Shown one piece after another: positions 45,343 to 55,723 of a DNA stretch of 64,000 nt. This stretch comes from Rheinheimera sp. 4Y26 (GTDB lineage Bacteria; Pseudomonadota; Gammaproteobacteria; Enterobacterales; Alteromonadaceae), in assembly GCF_025245835.1 (NCBI RefSeq), contig NZ_JAOBWS010000002.1, positions 248,001-312,000 of the forward strand, in the 5' to 3' direction. Within the stretch, counting starts at the first letter, position 1, and every line of letters begins with the position of its first letter. The position numbers were made by a program, and so were the translations under genes. The notes under the pieces are model-generated. The model searched no databases and was not told where the DNA came from. It saw only the letters and a program-made list of their open reading frames with translations.

Positions 45343-45627
45343 ATGACTTTAATTGAACTGGCAGGTTATGTGCCTGCTATTATTTTTCCCGCTGCAACCC
45401 TGATGCAGTTGTGGCACTTATTAAAAACCAAAACCTCTGACGGTGTGCCGGCCTTAACATGGCTGGCTTTTGCCCTGGGCAATTTGTCTTTGTATGTGTA
45501 TGCCGAAAAATATACCGAACTGCAATCCATTATTGGTCAGCTTGCCACGGCCGCTTTGCAGATTTATGTGGTGTACCTCATCCTAAAATATCGTCGCCGG
45601 GCCTCAAAAGCTGCTGCGGCCGAATAA
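45343..45627 (+). CDS. SemiSWEET-like/PQ-loop small membrane protein
   Basis: A 94-residue protein with three predicted membrane spans (ELAGYVPAIIFPAATLMQLWHLL, LTWLAFALGNLSLYVYA, IIGQLATAALQIYVVYLIL), each quoted as a segment. The size, three-span layout and the TSDGVPALTWLAFALGN-type segment between spans 1 and 2 resemble SemiSWEET sugar transporters, which dimerise. The PQ of the PQ-loop is not clear (LMQLW instead), so I call it SemiSWEET-like only. The start is ATG 45343; the ribosome-binding site is poor. It stands alone between ygfX and a shared terminator. Confidence 0.65.
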   Translation: MTLIELAGYVPAIIFPAATLMQLWHLLKTKTSDGVPALTWLAFALGNLSLYVYAEKYTELQSIIGQLATAALQIYVVYLILKYRRRASKAAAAE

Positions 45628-45656
45628 CAATATTGCGCCAGAGCTGACAGCCAATA

Positions 45657-45688
45657 CAAAAAACGGCGCTTTTGCGCCGTTTTTGCTT
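45657..45688. terminator. Bidirectional terminator between the SemiSWEET-like gene and nadB
   Basis: AAAACGGCGC (45660-45669) pairs with GCGCCGTTTT (45674-45683) around TTTT, with A-runs before and T-runs after. Confidence 0.85.
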
Positions 45689-45706
45689 TTAATTGCAGAC
45701 AGAAAC

Positions 45707-47344
45707 TCAGATCGTCTGAGTTGTTACCGGCTCAGCATCACGTTCCGGTGGTGTCAGGATTGTTGGTTTGGGGTTGTCCAGCATAGCCGGATAATCCAGG
45801 GTGTAATGTAAACCTCGACTTTCTTTGCGCGCCATGGCGCAGCGGATAATCAGCTCAGCCACCATGGTCAGGTTACGCAGTTCCAGCAGGTTATTGCTGA
45901 CTCTGAAGTGGCGGTAATATTCCTGAATTTCGCGTTGTAATAATTCTACGCGGTGTAACGCCCGCTCCAGCCTTTTGGTGGTGCGCACTATGCCGACAAA
46001 ATCCCACATAAATAACCGCAGTTCATGCCAGTTGTGGGTGATCACCACTTCTTCATCTGAGTTACTGACCCGGCTTTCATCCCATTGCGGCAGTGAAATA
46101 GGCGCTGCCGCCTGTGCCAGGTTGGCCAGAATATGTTTGGCTGCACTTTGCGCAAACACCACACATTCCAATAAAGAGTTACTTGCCATCCGGTTCGCAC
46201 CGTGCAGGCCGGTATAAGCCACTTCACCAATGGCATAAAGGTTGGGTACATCGGTTTGGCCATTCTGGTTAGTCATCACGCCGCCACAGGTGTAATGGGC
46301 TGCCGGTACCACTGGAATAGGCTGTTTGGTAATGTCGATACCGACACTTAAACACTTGGCATAAATAGTGGGGAAGTGCTCAATAATAAAATCTTTTGGC
46401 TTGTGGCTGATGTCGAGATACACACAAGGCACACCCAAGCGTTTCATTTCAAAGTCGATAGCCCGCGCCACCACATCACGGGGGGCCAGCTCTGCACGCT
46501 CATCAAAATCCGGCATAAAACGCGAACCATCCGGCCTTTTTAAATAAGCACCTTCACCTCGCATGGCTTCGGTGATGAGATAGTTACGGGCGTCCGGATG
46601 ATACAAACTGGTGGGGTGAAATTGGTTAAATTCCATATTGGCCACCCGGCAACCGGCACGCCACGCCATGGCAATACCATCACCACTGGCTACATCCGGG
46701 TTACTGGTATAAAGGTACACTTTACTGGCGCCACCTGTTGCCAGCGCAACAAAACGGGCAGAAATCACTTCAACTTGTTCTGAGTTACGATTCCAGACAT
46801 AAGCGCCATAACAATGCTTGCCCGGTAACCCCAGCTTTGCTGCGGTAATCAGATCAATAGCGTTGTAGTTTTCCAGTAAACGGATATTCGGATGGGCTTT
46901 GACCTGATCGACCAAAGTAATTTGCACAGCGCGGCCTGTGGCATCTGCCGCGTGCAGAATACGCCTGTGGCTGTGACCGCCTTCGCGGGTCAGGTGGTAT
47001 TTTAATACGCCTTCTTCATCGCGATATTGATCAAATGGCACACCTTGCCCAATCAGCCATTCCATCGCTTCTTTAGCGTGCTCGGCGGTAAATTTAACAG
47101 CCTCTGCGTCACATAAACCGGCGCCGGCAATCAGAGTGTCGCTGACATGGGAATCAATGCTGTCGTTTTCATCAAACACAGCGGCAATGCCACCTTGCGC
47201 ATATAAAGTTGAACCTTCGCGCAGCGGGCCTTTACTCAGCACCATCACATTCAGTTTATCTGCCAGTTGCAGCGCCAAAGACAAACCGGCAGCGCCGCTG
47301 CCAATAATTAATACGTCACAAAGATGTTCTTTTTGCTGTTGCAT
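45707..47344 (-). CDS. nadB: L-aspartate oxidase NadB
   Basis: A 545-residue FAD enzyme that oxidises L-aspartate to iminoaspartate in the de novo NAD pathway; NadA and NadC are not in the window. It has the FAD dinucleotide motif ([16 protein letters not shown]) at about 11-26, [46 protein letters not shown] (quoted in part) and [20 protein letters not shown] 47344 matches the E. coli N-terminus better than the GTG at 47353. It is divergent from rpoE, as in E. coli; the 248 bp between the starts holds the sigma-E promoter of rpoE. Confidence 0.96.
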   Translation of the reverse strand: MQQQKEHLCDVLIIGSGAAGLSLALQLADKLNVMVLSKGPLREGSTLYAQGGIAAVFDENDSIDSHVSDTLIAGAGLCDAEAVKFTAEHAKEAMEWLIGQGVPFDQYRDEEGVLKYHLTREGGHSHRRILHAADATGRAVQITLVDQVKAHPNIRLLENYNAIDLITAAKLGLPGKHCYGAYVWNRNSEQVEVISARFVALATGGASKVYLYTSNPDVASGDGIAMAWRAGCRVANMEFNQFHPTSLYHPDARNYLITEAMRGEGAYLKRPDGSRFMPDFDERAELAPRDVVARAIDFEMKRLGVPCVYLDISHKPKDFIIEHFPTIYAKCLSVGIDITKQPIPVVPAAHYTCGGVMTNQNGQTDVPNLYAIGEVAYTGLHGANRMASNSLLECVVFAQSAAKHILANLAQAAAPISLPQWDESRVSNSDEEVVITHNWHELRLFMWDFVGIVRTTKRLERALHRVELLQREIQEYYRHFRVSNNLLELRNLTMVAELIIRCAMARKESRGLHYTLDYPAMLDNPKPTILTPPERDAEPVTTQTI

Positions 47345-47501
47345 GCGATACACTTAAATCTGACAAAAAACAGAATCTTAGTTGAGTAAAAAGCCAGGCA
47401 GGCTGCGACTGGCGCTGAGGTGTCCGGCAGCGCTCGGATGGGCTATATGTCATCCAATGCGGTCAGGATCAATCTATTGTAACTTTTTTATCTATTAAAC
47501 C

Positions 47502-47528
47502 GAACTTTTTCACTTCGGTCCCGTCATA
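47502..47528 (+). promoter_or_regulatory. Sigma-E-type promoter of rpoE
   Basis: GAACTT (47502-47507), a 16-bp spacer and TCATA (47524-47528) fit the sigma-E consensus GAACTT-N16-TCTRA closely at the -35 and partly at the -10. It lies 65 bp upstream of the rpoE start, so rpoE probably drives its own expression, as in E. coli. Confidence 0.65.
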
Positions 47529-47592
47529 AGGGTACGCTTGACGAGAGCCGGTTGCAAAATTTAGCAGTAAGCAAAACAGGGGACAAGCTCGG

Positions 47593-48168
47593 ATGAGCGA
47601 GCAAGAATTGGATTGGCAGATAGTCCAGCGGGTACAACAAGGGGATAAAGCGGCTTTTAATCTGTTGGTAAGAAAATATCAGCACAGATTAGCGAACTTA
47701 ATTTCAAGGTACGTCTCTAATCATGGCGACGTGGCGGATGTGGCACAAGAAGCCTTTATAAAAGCTTATCGTGCACTGCCAGGCTTTCGCGGAGACAGTG
47801 CGTTTTACACCTGGTTGTATCGCATTGCTGTAAACAGTGCAAAAAACTATCTGGTGGCCAACGGCCGCAAACCGCCGTCAACAGACGTTGATGCGGAAGA
47901 AGCTGACTCTTACGAGGGCAGTGACGCGTTAAAAGTGCAGGATTCACCGGAAAAGCTGTTGCTGACCGAAGAAATCCGGCATGTAGTGTTTGAAACTATT
48001 GAAAAATTGCCGGAAGAATTGCGCATTGCCATCACTTTGCGTGAGATGGATGGTCTGAGTTACGAAGAAATTGCCGAAGTGATGGGCTGTCCTATAGGCA
48101 CAGTCCGTAGCCGGATCTTCCGGGCACGCGAAGCAATTGACATCCAGCTGAAGCCGTTAATCAGCTAA
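47593..48168 (+). CDS. rpoE: RNA polymerase sigma-E factor
   Basis: A 191-residue ECF sigma factor for envelope stress. Region 2 includes QRGDKAAFN-type residues (VQQGDKAAFNLLVRKYQHRL), DVADVAQEAFIKAYRAL and YTWLYRIAVNSAKNYL. Region 4 includes LPEELRIAITLREMDGLSY and EEIAEVMGCPIGTVRSRIFRAR. The similarity in pattern to E. coli RpoE is very high. rseA follows 25 bp later and rseB and rseC after that. The upstream sigma-E promoter indicates autoregulation. In the resting state RseA holds the sigma factor at the membrane; release follows cleavage by DegS and RseP, which are outside the window. Confidence 0.97.
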   Translation: MSEQELDWQIVQRVQQGDKAAFNLLVRKYQHRLANLISRYVSNHGDVADVAQEAFIKAYRALPGFRGDSAFYTWLYRIAVNSAKNYLVANGRKPPSTDVDAEEADSYEGSDALKVQDSPEKLLLTEEIRHVVFETIEKLPEELRIAITLREMDGLSYEEIAEVMGCPIGTVRSRIFRAREAIDIQLKPLIS

Positions 48169-48193
48169 CCTATGAACAAAGACAGGATTATGT

Positions 48194-48847
48194 ATGTCGT
48201 CTGAAAAACAAGATTGGCTATCTGCCGCCAGTGATAATCAAGGCATCAGTGCGCAACAGCTCGACTCTTTGTTACAAGATCCCGACCTGCAGCAGCAGTG
48301 GCTGCGTTATCAGATGATAGGCAATGTGATCCGCAACGAATTACCTGCTCAGGTTGACCTGCAGTTTGCTGATAACTTTGCTTTATTGCTGGAAAATGAA
48401 GAAAGCCATCAGCTACAGCCGGAAGCTGAGTTGCAACTGGCAGCTGTTGCTGCAACATCCCGTTTTGGTAAATTTAAATCAGCGGCCAATATGCCCTGGA
48501 TAAAAACCATGTTGCAGGGTGCTATTGCTGCCAGTGTAGCCATAGTGGCTGTAGTGGGCGTGCAACAAAGTCAGAAATCGCCGGATGAAGCTTTAACTTC
48601 ACCATTACCGGTATTACAAACCCGTCCTATCGGCGGTGTGGCAACGCCGGTTAGTTTAAGTCAGAGTTCAGTGGATTCCCGTTTTGCCGCCCAGCAACAA
48701 CAATTGCAGCTGGAGCAACAGCGCCGCTTGCAGGAGCTGATGCAGGCACGGCAGCAGCAAATCCGCTTACTTGAACAAACTGCACAGCAGCAACAAAAAA
48801 ATCAGCAAACCCAACCTGTTGTTGAGCAACCACCACGCGGACAATAG
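48194..48847 (+). CDS. rseA: Anti-sigma-E factor RseA
   Basis: A 217-residue single-span protein. The cytoplasmic N-terminal domain (1-about 95) resembles the sigma-binding RseA domain (LSAASDNQGISAQQLDSLL, then WLRYQMIGNVIRNELP). A membrane span lies at about 108-122 (GAIAASVAIVAVVGV) and the periplasmic tail from about 125 is glutamine-rich (QLQLEQQRRLQELMQARQQQ), probably a coiled coil. The tail should carry the DegS cleavage and RseB-binding sites. rseB starts 2 bp after its stop, so translation is probably coupled. Confidence 0.92.
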   Translation: MSSEKQDWLSAASDNQGISAQQLDSLLQDPDLQQQWLRYQMIGNVIRNELPAQVDLQFADNFALLLENEESHQLQPEAELQLAAVAATSRFGKFKSAANMPWIKTMLQGAIAASVAIVAVVGVQQSQKSPDEALTSPLPVLQTRPIGGVATPVSLSQSSVDSRFAAQQQQLQLEQQRRLQELMQARQQQIRLLEQTAQQQQKNQQTQPVVEQPPRGQ

Positions 48848-48849
48848 CC

Positions 48850-49797
48850 ATGCCTGTGTTGTTGCTGTTGTTAAGCTGTCTGTTGCTGAGTCTGTCAGCA
48901 GCAGCCAGCAATGATGGCTGGTTGCAGTTTGAACGCAGCCAGCAAGCGGTTAAAAAATTCAACTTTGATGTGACCTTTGTGCAGATGCGCAGTAACCAGC
49001 TGAATACTTTCCGCTGGTTACACGGGGTGCATCAGGCCGCCGGCAGTCTGCCGGTGCAAACCGAACTTGAGCAGCTCATCCCGCAAGACCTGGCCGGCAC
49101 TGACACTTTCAGACGCAATGACAGGGTGTATTATTCATCCCCGGGTAATTCGCTGCTGGTCACTGTCAATCAATCGATTAAAGAGCTGCCGGCCATATTG
49201 TTCCAGTCACAAAACAATATTATGAAACTGTACGATGCTGTGCTTGGCAGCAGCACTTCGTTGTCGGGCCGCACCGCTCAATTGCTCAGGCTTACCGCCT
49301 TTAACAATGGCCGTTTCAGCTACTGGCTGTGGCTGGATGGTGAAACAGGCTTTCCACTGCGGGTGGATACTGTTGATCAAAACAACGAAGTGCTGGAACG
49401 CTGGATGGTGGTGCATATGCAGCTTAAACCCAGTCTGCCTCAAGAATTAATGGGTTTACTCAGTGCTGATTTACCGACTGAACCCTTGCAGTTACCGCAG
49501 AATGAACCCCAGCAGCAGGTTAATTTTCAGCTTGGCTGGTTACCCGATGGTTATCAGCTGGTATTACAGCAACAGACGCCAATAGCATCCAATAATACGG
49601 TGTTAGCTTCCTGGCTGTTAACCGATGGTTTGCATCAGATCTCAGTCTTTGTGCAGCCGACTGCGGGTTTACCTGCCCAGGCTTTTCGTGATGGGGCAAC
49701 CACTTTATTGGTACAACCCAAGCAAAATATTGATGTCACAGTGATTGGCCCGCTGGATGTGGCTGTTGCCAACCGGCTGGCAGATTCCGTTCGTTAA
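48850..49797 (+). CDS. rseB: Sigma-E regulatory protein RseB
   Basis: A 315-residue periplasmic protein that binds RseA and shields it from DegS until lipopolysaccharide or stress releases it. A signal peptide (MPVLLLLLSCLLLSLSAAAS) is followed by the MucB/RseB N-terminal domain (FERSQQAVKKFNFDVTFVQM, RNDRVYYSSPG, FNNGRFSYWLWLDGETGFPLRVD in part) and the C-terminal domain (NFQLGWLPDGYQLVLQQQ, LLTDGLHQISVFVQP). The start is ATG 48850, 2 bp after rseA. rseC follows 45 bp downstream. Confidence 0.93.
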   Translation: MPVLLLLLSCLLLSLSAAASNDGWLQFERSQQAVKKFNFDVTFVQMRSNQLNTFRWLHGVHQAAGSLPVQTELEQLIPQDLAGTDTFRRNDRVYYSSPGNSLLVTVNQSIKELPAILFQSQNNIMKLYDAVLGSSTSLSGRTAQLLRLTAFNNGRFSYWLWLDGETGFPLRVDTVDQNNEVLERWMVVHMQLKPSLPQELMGLLSADLPTEPLQLPQNEPQQQVNFQLGWLPDGYQLVLQQQTPIASNNTVLASWLLTDGLHQISVFVQPTAGLPAQAFRDGATTLLVQPKQNIDVTVIGPLDVAVANRLADSVR

Positions 49798-49842
49798 ACA
49801 GCACAGCTATAATGGCCGCTTTATTGTCACAGGCACAGCAAG

Positions 49843-50307
49843 ATGGTTGAAGAGATAGCCACAGTAGTTCAGACAGATGCACAGGGAGTCTGGTTAGAAA
49901 CCAGAGTGCAGAGCAGTTGTCAGGCTTGCAGTGCCAACGATAGCTGCACCAGTGGTGTGGTGGCCAAACATCTGACCAATCGCCAATATCGTTTTTTTCT
50001 GCCTTATCCGCCAGAGTTACAACATAAGGAATTATTGCCTGGCCAACAGGTGCGGATTGGCCTTCATGAAGGCGTACTGCTGAAATCTGCCCTTGTGGTT
50101 TACCTGTTACCACTGTTGTTATTTATTGCGGCGGTGTTTTTGATGTTCTGGGCAGAGGCAGGCGAGGGCTGGCAATTGTGTGCTGGTATTGTGGCTGCTC
50201 TGCCGGGTTATTATCTGGCTCGTCGTTTTGGTGTGCAGCAAGGTGGTGCCGAACAACAGGTTGAGTTATTGGCTGTATTGCCGACTCTGGCAGTGCAGCA
50301 GCAATAA
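49843..50307 (+). CDS. rseC: SoxR-reducing/sigma-E regulatory protein RseC
   Basis: A 154-residue membrane protein. A cysteine cluster at the N-terminus (C26, C29, C35 in QSSCQACSANDSCTSG) matches the E. coli RseC pattern and may hold a metal or Fe-S cluster. Two membrane spans follow (ALVVYLLPLLLFIAAVFLMFW and LCAGIVAALPGYYLA). RseC has a small positive effect on sigma-E and is part of the SoxR-reducing system; the mechanism is unclear. It follows rseB with a 45 bp gap. lepA starts 193 bp downstream. Confidence 0.93.
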   Translation: MVEEIATVVQTDAQGVWLETRVQSSCQACSANDSCTSGVVAKHLTNRQYRFFLPYPPELQHKELLPGQQVRIGLHEGVLLKSALVVYLLPLLLFIAAVFLMFWAEAGEGWQLCAGIVAALPGYYLARRFGVQQGGAEQQVELLAVLPTLAVQQQ

Positions 50308-50500
50308 ATGTGGCAATAACAGCGTTGCAATTTCCTTTGCTGCGGCGAAAACCCCCACTGGCGCGAAAGCCCAAGAACACATAGCAACCTCGCAGCAAAT
50401 CAAGTACAATTCGCGGCAATTTTAATCTGTCGTCCGCCAGTGCACGATGTTTTCACGTCGGTGCCGTGCGGCCAACCAGCTCAGTTTTATATTGGAAAAA

Positions 50501-52300
50501 ATGGCAAAAATATCTCATATCCGCAATTTCTCCGTCATTGCTCACATTGACCATGGCAAATCAACCTTGTCTGACCGGCTGATCCAGTTTTGTGGTGGTT
50601 TGTCTGATCGGGAAATGCAGGAACAGGTGCTGGATTCGATGGATCTGGAGCGTGAACGTGGTATCACCATCAAAGCGCAAAGTGTGACGCTGAACTACAA
50701 AGCGAAAGATGGTGAAACTTATCAGCTGAACTTTATCGACACACCGGGTCACGTTGACTTTACCTATGAAGTCAGCCGTTCTTTAGCGGCCTGCGAAGGT
50801 GCTTTATTGGTGGTGGACGCCGGTCAGGGTGTTGAAGCTCAAACAGTTGCCAACTGTTATACCGCGCTGGAAATGAACCTGGAAGTATTGCCGGTTCTGA
50901 ACAAAATTGACTTGCCACAGGCCGAGCCTGAGCGTGTTGCTGAAGAAATTGAAGACATTATTGGTATCGAAGCCGTGGGTGCTGTGCAGTGTTCTGCCAA
51001 AACCGGTTTAGGTATTGAAGATGTGCTGGAAACCATCGTCAAGGGTATCCCTTGCCCTGAAGGTGACGTTGATGCGCCAACACAAGCGCTGATCATCGAC
51101 TCCTGGTTTGACCCATACCAGGGTGTTGTGTCTTTGGTACGTGTTAAACACGGTAAAATTCAGGCCAAAGACAAAATTAAAATTATGTCGAGCGGCGCTG
51201 TGTACGAAGTAGATAAGGTGGGTATTTTTACGCCAAAAGCAAAAAATACCGGCATTTTAAGTACAGGCGAAGTAGGTTTTGTCATTGCCGGTATTAAAGA
51301 AATTAAAGGTGCGCCTGTTGGTGATACCTTAACGCTGGCAAAAAATTCAGCCACCGAACCTTTACCAGGCTTTAAACGCATTAAACCTCAGGTGTATGCC
51401 GGTGTGTATCCGGTGTCGTCAGACGACTATGAAGATTTCCGTGATGCGCTGGAAAAACTCAGCTTAAACGACTCATCACTGTTTTATGAACCAGAAAGCT
51501 CCAGCGCTTTAGGTTTTGGTTTCCGTATTGGTTTCCTTGGTATGTTACATATGGAAATCATTCAGGAAAGGTTAGAGCGTGAATACGATCTGGACCTGAT
51601 TACCACAGCACCCACAGTAGTGTATGAAGTTGTCACCAAAGCCGGTGAAACCGTGATGGTTGATAACCCAAGCGACTTACCGCCTGTTGGCAATATTGAC
51701 GAAATCCGTGAGCCTATTGTTGAAGCCCATATTCTGGTGCCGCAGGAATACTTAGGTAACGTGATTAACCTTTGTATTGAAAAACGCGGTGTGCAAATCA
51801 ATATGACGTACCACGGTCGTCAGGTGGCAGTGGTGTATGAACTGCCGATGGCGGAAGTGGTAATGGACTTCTTTGACCGGTTAAAATCAACCAGCCGTGG
51901 TTATGCTTCTTTGGATTATGCGTTTAAACGTTTCCAAACCTCTGACATGTCACGGGTGGATATTCTGATCAATGGTGAAAGAGTGGATGCGCTGGCGATT
52001 ATCAGCCACCGTGATTTTGCGCAAAGCCGTGGCCGTGATCTGGCAGAAAAACTCAAAGAGCTGATCCCACGCCAGATGTTTGATATCGCCATTCAGGCGG
52101 CCATTGGCAGTCATATTATTGCCCGTACCACGGTAAAACAATTACGTAAAAACGTATTGGCCAAGTGTTATGGCGGTGACGTTAGCCGGAAGAAAAAGCT
52201 GTTACAAAAACAAAAAGAAGGTAAAAAGCGCATGAAGCAAGTGGGCAACGTTGAAGTGCCACAAGAAGCGTTTTTAGCCATTCTGAAAGTAGGCAAATAG
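50501..52300 (+). CDS. lepA: Translation factor LepA (EF4)
   Basis: A 599-residue GTPase, the E. coli length. The G domain has [10 protein letters not shown] (G1), [10 protein letters not shown] (G2), DTPGHVDF (G3) and NKIDLP (G4). Domain 2 follows, then domains III and V, and the LepA-specific C-terminal domain ([21 protein letters not shown] in part, then [17 protein letters not shown]). It acts on the ribosome during initiation or biogenesis. ATG 50501 was chosen because it gives the conserved [10 protein letters not shown] start. lepB follows 146 bp later, after a pair of hairpins. In E. coli lepA-lepB form an operon. Confidence 0.97.
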   Translation: MAKISHIRNFSVIAHIDHGKSTLSDRLIQFCGGLSDREMQEQVLDSMDLERERGITIKAQSVTLNYKAKDGETYQLNFIDTPGHVDFTYEVSRSLAACEGALLVVDAGQGVEAQTVANCYTALEMNLEVLPVLNKIDLPQAEPERVAEEIEDIIGIEAVGAVQCSAKTGLGIEDVLETIVKGIPCPEGDVDAPTQALIIDSWFDPYQGVVSLVRVKHGKIQAKDKIKIMSSGAVYEVDKVGIFTPKAKNTGILSTGEVGFVIAGIKEIKGAPVGDTLTLAKNSATEPLPGFKRIKPQVYAGVYPVSSDDYEDFRDALEKLSLNDSSLFYEPESSSALGFGFRIGFLGMLHMEIIQERLEREYDLDLITTAPTVVYEVVTKAGETVMVDNPSDLPPVGNIDEIREPIVEAHILVPQEYLGNVINLCIEKRGVQINMTYHGRQVAVVYELPMAEVVMDFFDRLKSTSRGYASLDYAFKRFQTSDMSRVDILINGERVDALAIISHRDFAQSRGRDLAEKLKELIPRQMFDIAIQAAIGSHIIARTTVKQLRKNVLAKCYGGDVSRKKKLLQKQKEGKKRMKQVGNVEVPQEAFLAILKVGK

Positions 52301-52316
52301 CCTGCATTTCTGTGAT

Positions 52317-52362
52317 TGCGGCGCTGTGTTATCAGCGCCGCAGTTGTTACAGCTGGTAACAA
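52317..52362 (+). other. Tandem hairpins between lepA and lepB
   Basis: Two adjacent perfect stems occur: TGCGGCGCTG (52317-52326)/CAGCGCCGCA (52333-52342), and TTGTTAC (52344-52350)/GTAACAA (52356-52362). Neither ends in a T-run. A weak -10-like TATAGT at 52365-52370 lies beside the second stem, so a lepB promoter may overlap. Processing by RNase III, whose gene is downstream, is possible. Confidence 0.5.
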
Positions 52363-52446
52363 TATATAGTGCAATAGCAGCAGCAACAGCACAAAGTTCA
52401 GCGGTAAGCTGACACATCAGATACAGCAACGAGGATTGGATTTTTC

Positions 52447-53370
52447 ATGGCAGGTTATTTTGCAATATTTTTAGTGGCATTAACGGTCGGCAGCGGGTTA
52501 ATTTGGTTGTTTGATGCTTTAGTGCTGGCGCCTAAACGCAAAATGAAACTGGCGCAGGCCGAAGCTGCAGCCGGCACCGCCTTGTCAGAGGAAGTGAAAC
52601 AACAAATTGCGCCTCAGTCTTATATTGCTGAAACTGCCCAGTCGATTTTCCCGCTGATTGCAGTGATTACGATTTTCCGTTCTTTTTTGTACGAGCCATT
52701 TCAAATTCCATCCGGCTCTATGATGCCAACCCTGCTGGTCGGTGATTTTATTCTGGTGGAAAAATACTCTTACGATGTTAAAGACCCTATCTGGCGCACC
52801 ACCTTAATTCAGACCGGTAAACCTGAACATGGTGATGTGGCGGTATTTAAATACCCTGAGCAGCCAAATGTGGATTACATCAAGCGTATTATTGGTTTGC
52901 CGGGCGATCGTATTGTTTATAAAAACAAACAGTTATATATCCAAAAAGCCTGTGACAAAAATCTGAATCAGCCATGCCCTGTGCTGGAGCCGATGCATCA
53001 GGAATTACAGTCGGAAGGTGAATTTTTCTTAGGCCCTTATCCACTGAAACGTTTTACTGAACAAGGCCCAACCAAACAATATGACATTCTGCAAAATGCC
53101 ATGTTGCCTGAGCCTATTCACAATTATTACCGTCAGCCTGGTACAGAAACCACAGAGTTTGTGGTGCCAGCCGGCCATTATTTTGCCATGGGCGACAACC
53201 GTGATAACAGCCGCGATAGCCGGTTCTGGGGTTTTGTGCCAGAGCAGAATCTGGTCGGCAAAGCGGTGTTTAAGTGGATGAGTTTTGAATTTAATGATGA
53301 TCCGAACAGTGCTATTCCTGGCTGGGTGCCTGTTGGTATCCGCTTTGAACGTTTAGGCCGGATTGAATAA
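52447..53370 (+). CDS. lepB: Signal peptidase I LepB
   Basis: A 307-residue membrane protease cleaving signal peptides. Two N-terminal membrane spans (about 3-22 and 60-78) are joined by a cytoplasmic loop. The catalytic serine is S91 ([11 protein letters not shown]) and the general-base lysine K146 ([13 protein letters not shown]); [22 protein letters not shown] (quoted in part) is the family box E. It is slightly shorter than E. coli LepB (324 residues). rnc begins 8 bp after its stop, so rnc expression is likely linked to lepB. The ribosome-binding site GAGG lies rather far upstream. Confidence 0.96.
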   Translation: MAGYFAIFLVALTVGSGLIWLFDALVLAPKRKMKLAQAEAAAGTALSEEVKQQIAPQSYIAETAQSIFPLIAVITIFRSFLYEPFQIPSGSMMPTLLVGDFILVEKYSYDVKDPIWRTTLIQTGKPEHGDVAVFKYPEQPNVDYIKRIIGLPGDRIVYKNKQLYIQKACDKNLNQPCPVLEPMHQELQSEGEFFLGPYPLKRFTEQGPTKQYDILQNAMLPEPIHNYYRQPGTETTEFVVPAGHYFAMGDNRDNSRDSRFWGFVPEQNLVGKAVFKWMSFEFNDDPNSAIPGWVPVGIRFERLGRIE

Positions 53371-53378
53371 GGGTAGGC

Positions 53379-54053
53379 ATGCAAGTTTCTTTAGCGCCAT
53401 TACAACGACGGTTGGGTTACCAGTTTGTGCAGCCTGAGCTGCTGGAACAAGCGCTGACGCACCGCAGCTGTAAAGGCAAACATAACGAACGACTGGAGTT
53501 TTTGGGTGATGCCATTTTAAGTTTTGTCATCGCCGAAGCGCTGTATCAGAATTTCCCGAAAACGCGGGAAGGGGATTTAACCCGGATGCGTGCATCTCTG
53601 GTCAAAGGGGTCACCCTGGCTGAGATAGCCAAAGAGTTGCAGTTGTCGGACTTTTTACGCTTAGGGCCAGGCGAGTTAAAAAGCGGTGGTTTTCGCCGTG
53701 AATCAATTCTCGCCGATGCCGTTGAAGCCATTTTAGGCGCCATTTATTTAGATGGCGGCGCCCAGCCTTGCAAAGAACGGATCCTGGCCTGGTTTGGTTC
53801 GCGCCTGACGGTGATTGAACCCGGCGTACAAAAAGATTCCAAAACCAAACTGCAGGAATATCTGCAGGGCCGCAAAATGGCGTTACCCCAATACGAAGTG
53901 ATTGAAGTAATGGGAGAAGCCCATGATCAAACCTTCACCGTAAAATGTACAGTGGCTGGCATGCAGCCTATTATTGCCAGTGGCAGCTCACGCCGTAAGG
54001 CAGAGCAGGACTGCGCGAACCTGGTGTTGGAACAGCTTACCCATGACAAATAA
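53379..54053 (+). CDS. rnc: Ribonuclease III
   Basis: A 224-residue double-strand-specific RNase. The signature [11 protein letters not shown] (E and D catalytic) lies near residue 37-47, with a further catalytic [15 protein letters not shown], followed by a dsRNA-binding domain (about 153-222: [20 protein letters not shown] in part). Era's start codon lies 11 bp inside the 3' end. In E. coli RNase III cuts its own leader and represses itself; here no leader space exists between lepB and rnc. era, recO, pdxJ and acpS follow in the usual order. Confidence 0.97.
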   Translation: MQVSLAPLQRRLGYQFVQPELLEQALTHRSCKGKHNERLEFLGDAILSFVIAEALYQNFPKTREGDLTRMRASLVKGVTLAEIAKELQLSDFLRLGPGELKSGGFRRESILADAVEAILGAIYLDGGAQPCKERILAWFGSRLTVIEPGVQKDSKTKLQEYLQGRKMALPQYEVIEVMGEAHDQTFTVKCTVAGMQPIIASGSSRRKAEQDCANLVLEQLTHDK

Positions 54054-54960
54054 TATTCCTGAAACCGCCGGCGAAACTTTTGCCGGTTTAGTGGCTATTG
54101 TTGGCCGTCCGAATGTGGGTAAATCCACTTTGCTCAATCAGCTGATTGGCCAAAAAGTCAGTATCACCTCAAAAAAACCACAAACCACCCGCCATCGTAT
54201 TGTTGGCATTGACACTGTAGGTCAATACCAGACGGTGTATGTTGATACCCCAGGCCTGCATAGCGAAGAAAAACGTGCTATTAACCGCCTGATGAACAAA
54301 GCGGCCGCCAGTTCAATTCTGGACGTAGAGCTGGTGATTTTTGTGGTAGAAGGTACCCGCTGGCTGGAAGACGATCAGATGGTGTTGAACCGGTTAATTG
54401 CCGCCAATAAACCTGTAATTCTGGTGGTGAATAAAGTGGATCTTTACAAAGACAAAGAAGAGTTATTGCCGCATTTACAGTGGCTTGGCACGCAGTTGTC
54501 TTTTGTCGAAATAGTGCCGCTTTCGGCGGAAAAAGGCACCAATGTGGCCGCGCTGCGTGACATAGTGCACAAACACCTGCCGCCTTGTGAGTTTTTCTTC
54601 CCGGAAGATTACATTACCGACCGCTCCCAACGTTTTATGGCGTCGGAAATTGTACGCGAAAAGCTGATGCGCTTTTTGGGTGACGAACTGCCGTATTCGG
54701 TGACGGTAGAAATTGAGCGTTTTAAGTGGGAAGAAAAACACTACCACATCGCTGCGCTTATTCTGGTGGAACGCGACACGCAAAAACGTATGGTGATAGG
54801 CAAAGCCGGTGAGCGGATCAAAACCATCGCCTCGGAAGCCCGTAAAGATATGGAAGAACTGTTTGAACAACCGGTGTTTTTACAAATGTGGGTTAAGGTT
54901 AAATCTGGCTGGGCCGACGACGAGCGGGCGCTGCGCAGCTTAGGTTATGGCGAAGATTAA
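54043..54960 (+). CDS. era: Ribosome-associated GTPase Era
   Basis: A 305-residue GTPase needed for 16S rRNA maturation. The G domain shows [12 protein letters not shown] (G1), TTRHRI (G2), DTPGLH (G3) and NKVDLY (G4). The KH domain at the C-terminus includes [20 protein letters not shown] and [23 protein letters not shown] 54043 is chosen because it gives the usual short N-terminus; the longer frame overlaps rnc. It overlaps rnc by 11 bp and recO by one base. Confidence 0.97.
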   Translation: MTNNIPETAGETFAGLVAIVGRPNVGKSTLLNQLIGQKVSITSKKPQTTRHRIVGIDTVGQYQTVYVDTPGLHSEEKRAINRLMNKAAASSILDVELVIFVVEGTRWLEDDQMVLNRLIAANKPVILVVNKVDLYKDKEELLPHLQWLGTQLSFVEIVPLSAEKGTNVAALRDIVHKHLPPCEFFFPEDYITDRSQRFMASEIVREKLMRFLGDELPYSVTVEIERFKWEEKHYHIAALILVERDTQKRMVIGKAGERIKTIASEARKDMEELFEQPVFLQMWVKVKSGWADDERALRSLGYGED

Positions 54961-55673
54961 TGACCACTGGCTTTAGTCCGGCTTACCTGCTGCACAGCAG
55001 AGCCTTTCGGGACGACAAGCTGTTATTGGATTTATTGTTACCTGAACAAGGGCGTTTGCGTGCAGTGGCACGCCGGCCCGGTAAAAAACAAGGCGGGCGC
55101 AGCAATTGGCCCGCTTTTGCATTATTGGCGGTGCAACTGACCGGCCGGGGTGAATTAAAAACAGTACGCGCATTGGAAGAGCAACAGCCAGCGCTGCAGT
55201 TTCAGGGTGACTTTTTATTTAGTGCCATGTACATCAACGAGCTGCTGTGCCGGATTTGGCCACAGGATGTGGCCAGCGAGCATTTGTTTGCCCTGTATCA
55301 GCAAAGTTTATTGGATTTAGCCGCAGCTCAGCCGCATCCGGGGCTGCTACAGCCGGTTTTGCGCCGCTTTGAGCTGATGCTGCTTGCCGAACTCGGTGTG
55401 CCGGTTGACTTTGCGTTTGATGCGCAGCAGCAACCGCTGGCTGTTGATGGTCTTTATCAGTGGCAGGCGGAAGTTGGCTTAGTACGTACTGGTTTTATCG
55501 ATGCCAACGGCAGGCAGCATGGTGTGGGTTGGCCGGGTGACGCTTTAATGGCGATAGAGCGCGGTCAATGGCATGACAAAGCACAGCGCGTCGCCAAACA
55601 ACTGTGCCGTTATTTATTACAGCCGCTGCTGGGCAATCAACCCCTTGCCAGTCGGGCCCTGTTTAACCGATAG
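54960..55673 (+). CDS. recO: DNA repair protein RecO
   Basis: A 237-residue recombination mediator that loads RecA with RecR. The N-terminal OB-fold (about 5-80: AYLLHSRAFRDDKLLLDLLLPEQGR in part, then RAVARRPGKKQGGRSNW) and the helical C-terminal domain (MYINELLCRIWPQD, LRRFELMLLAELGVPVDF) match the family. No zinc-binding cysteine set is seen, as in E. coli RecO. It starts in the last base of era (TAATG-type overlap). pdxJ follows 50 bp downstream. Confidence 0.93.
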   Translation: MTTGFSPAYLLHSRAFRDDKLLLDLLLPEQGRLRAVARRPGKKQGGRSNWPAFALLAVQLTGRGELKTVRALEEQQPALQFQGDFLFSAMYINELLCRIWPQDVASEHLFALYQQSLLDLAAAQPHPGLLQPVLRRFELMLLAELGVPVDFAFDAQQQPLAVDGLYQWQAEVGLVRTGFIDANGRQHGVGWPGDALMAIERGQWHDKAQRVAKQLCRYLLQPLLGNQPLASRALFNR

Positions 55674-55723
55674 TTTTAACAGTGATGCGGTAGCCATATG
55701 GCTGCTGCAACCGGAGACTTGTA

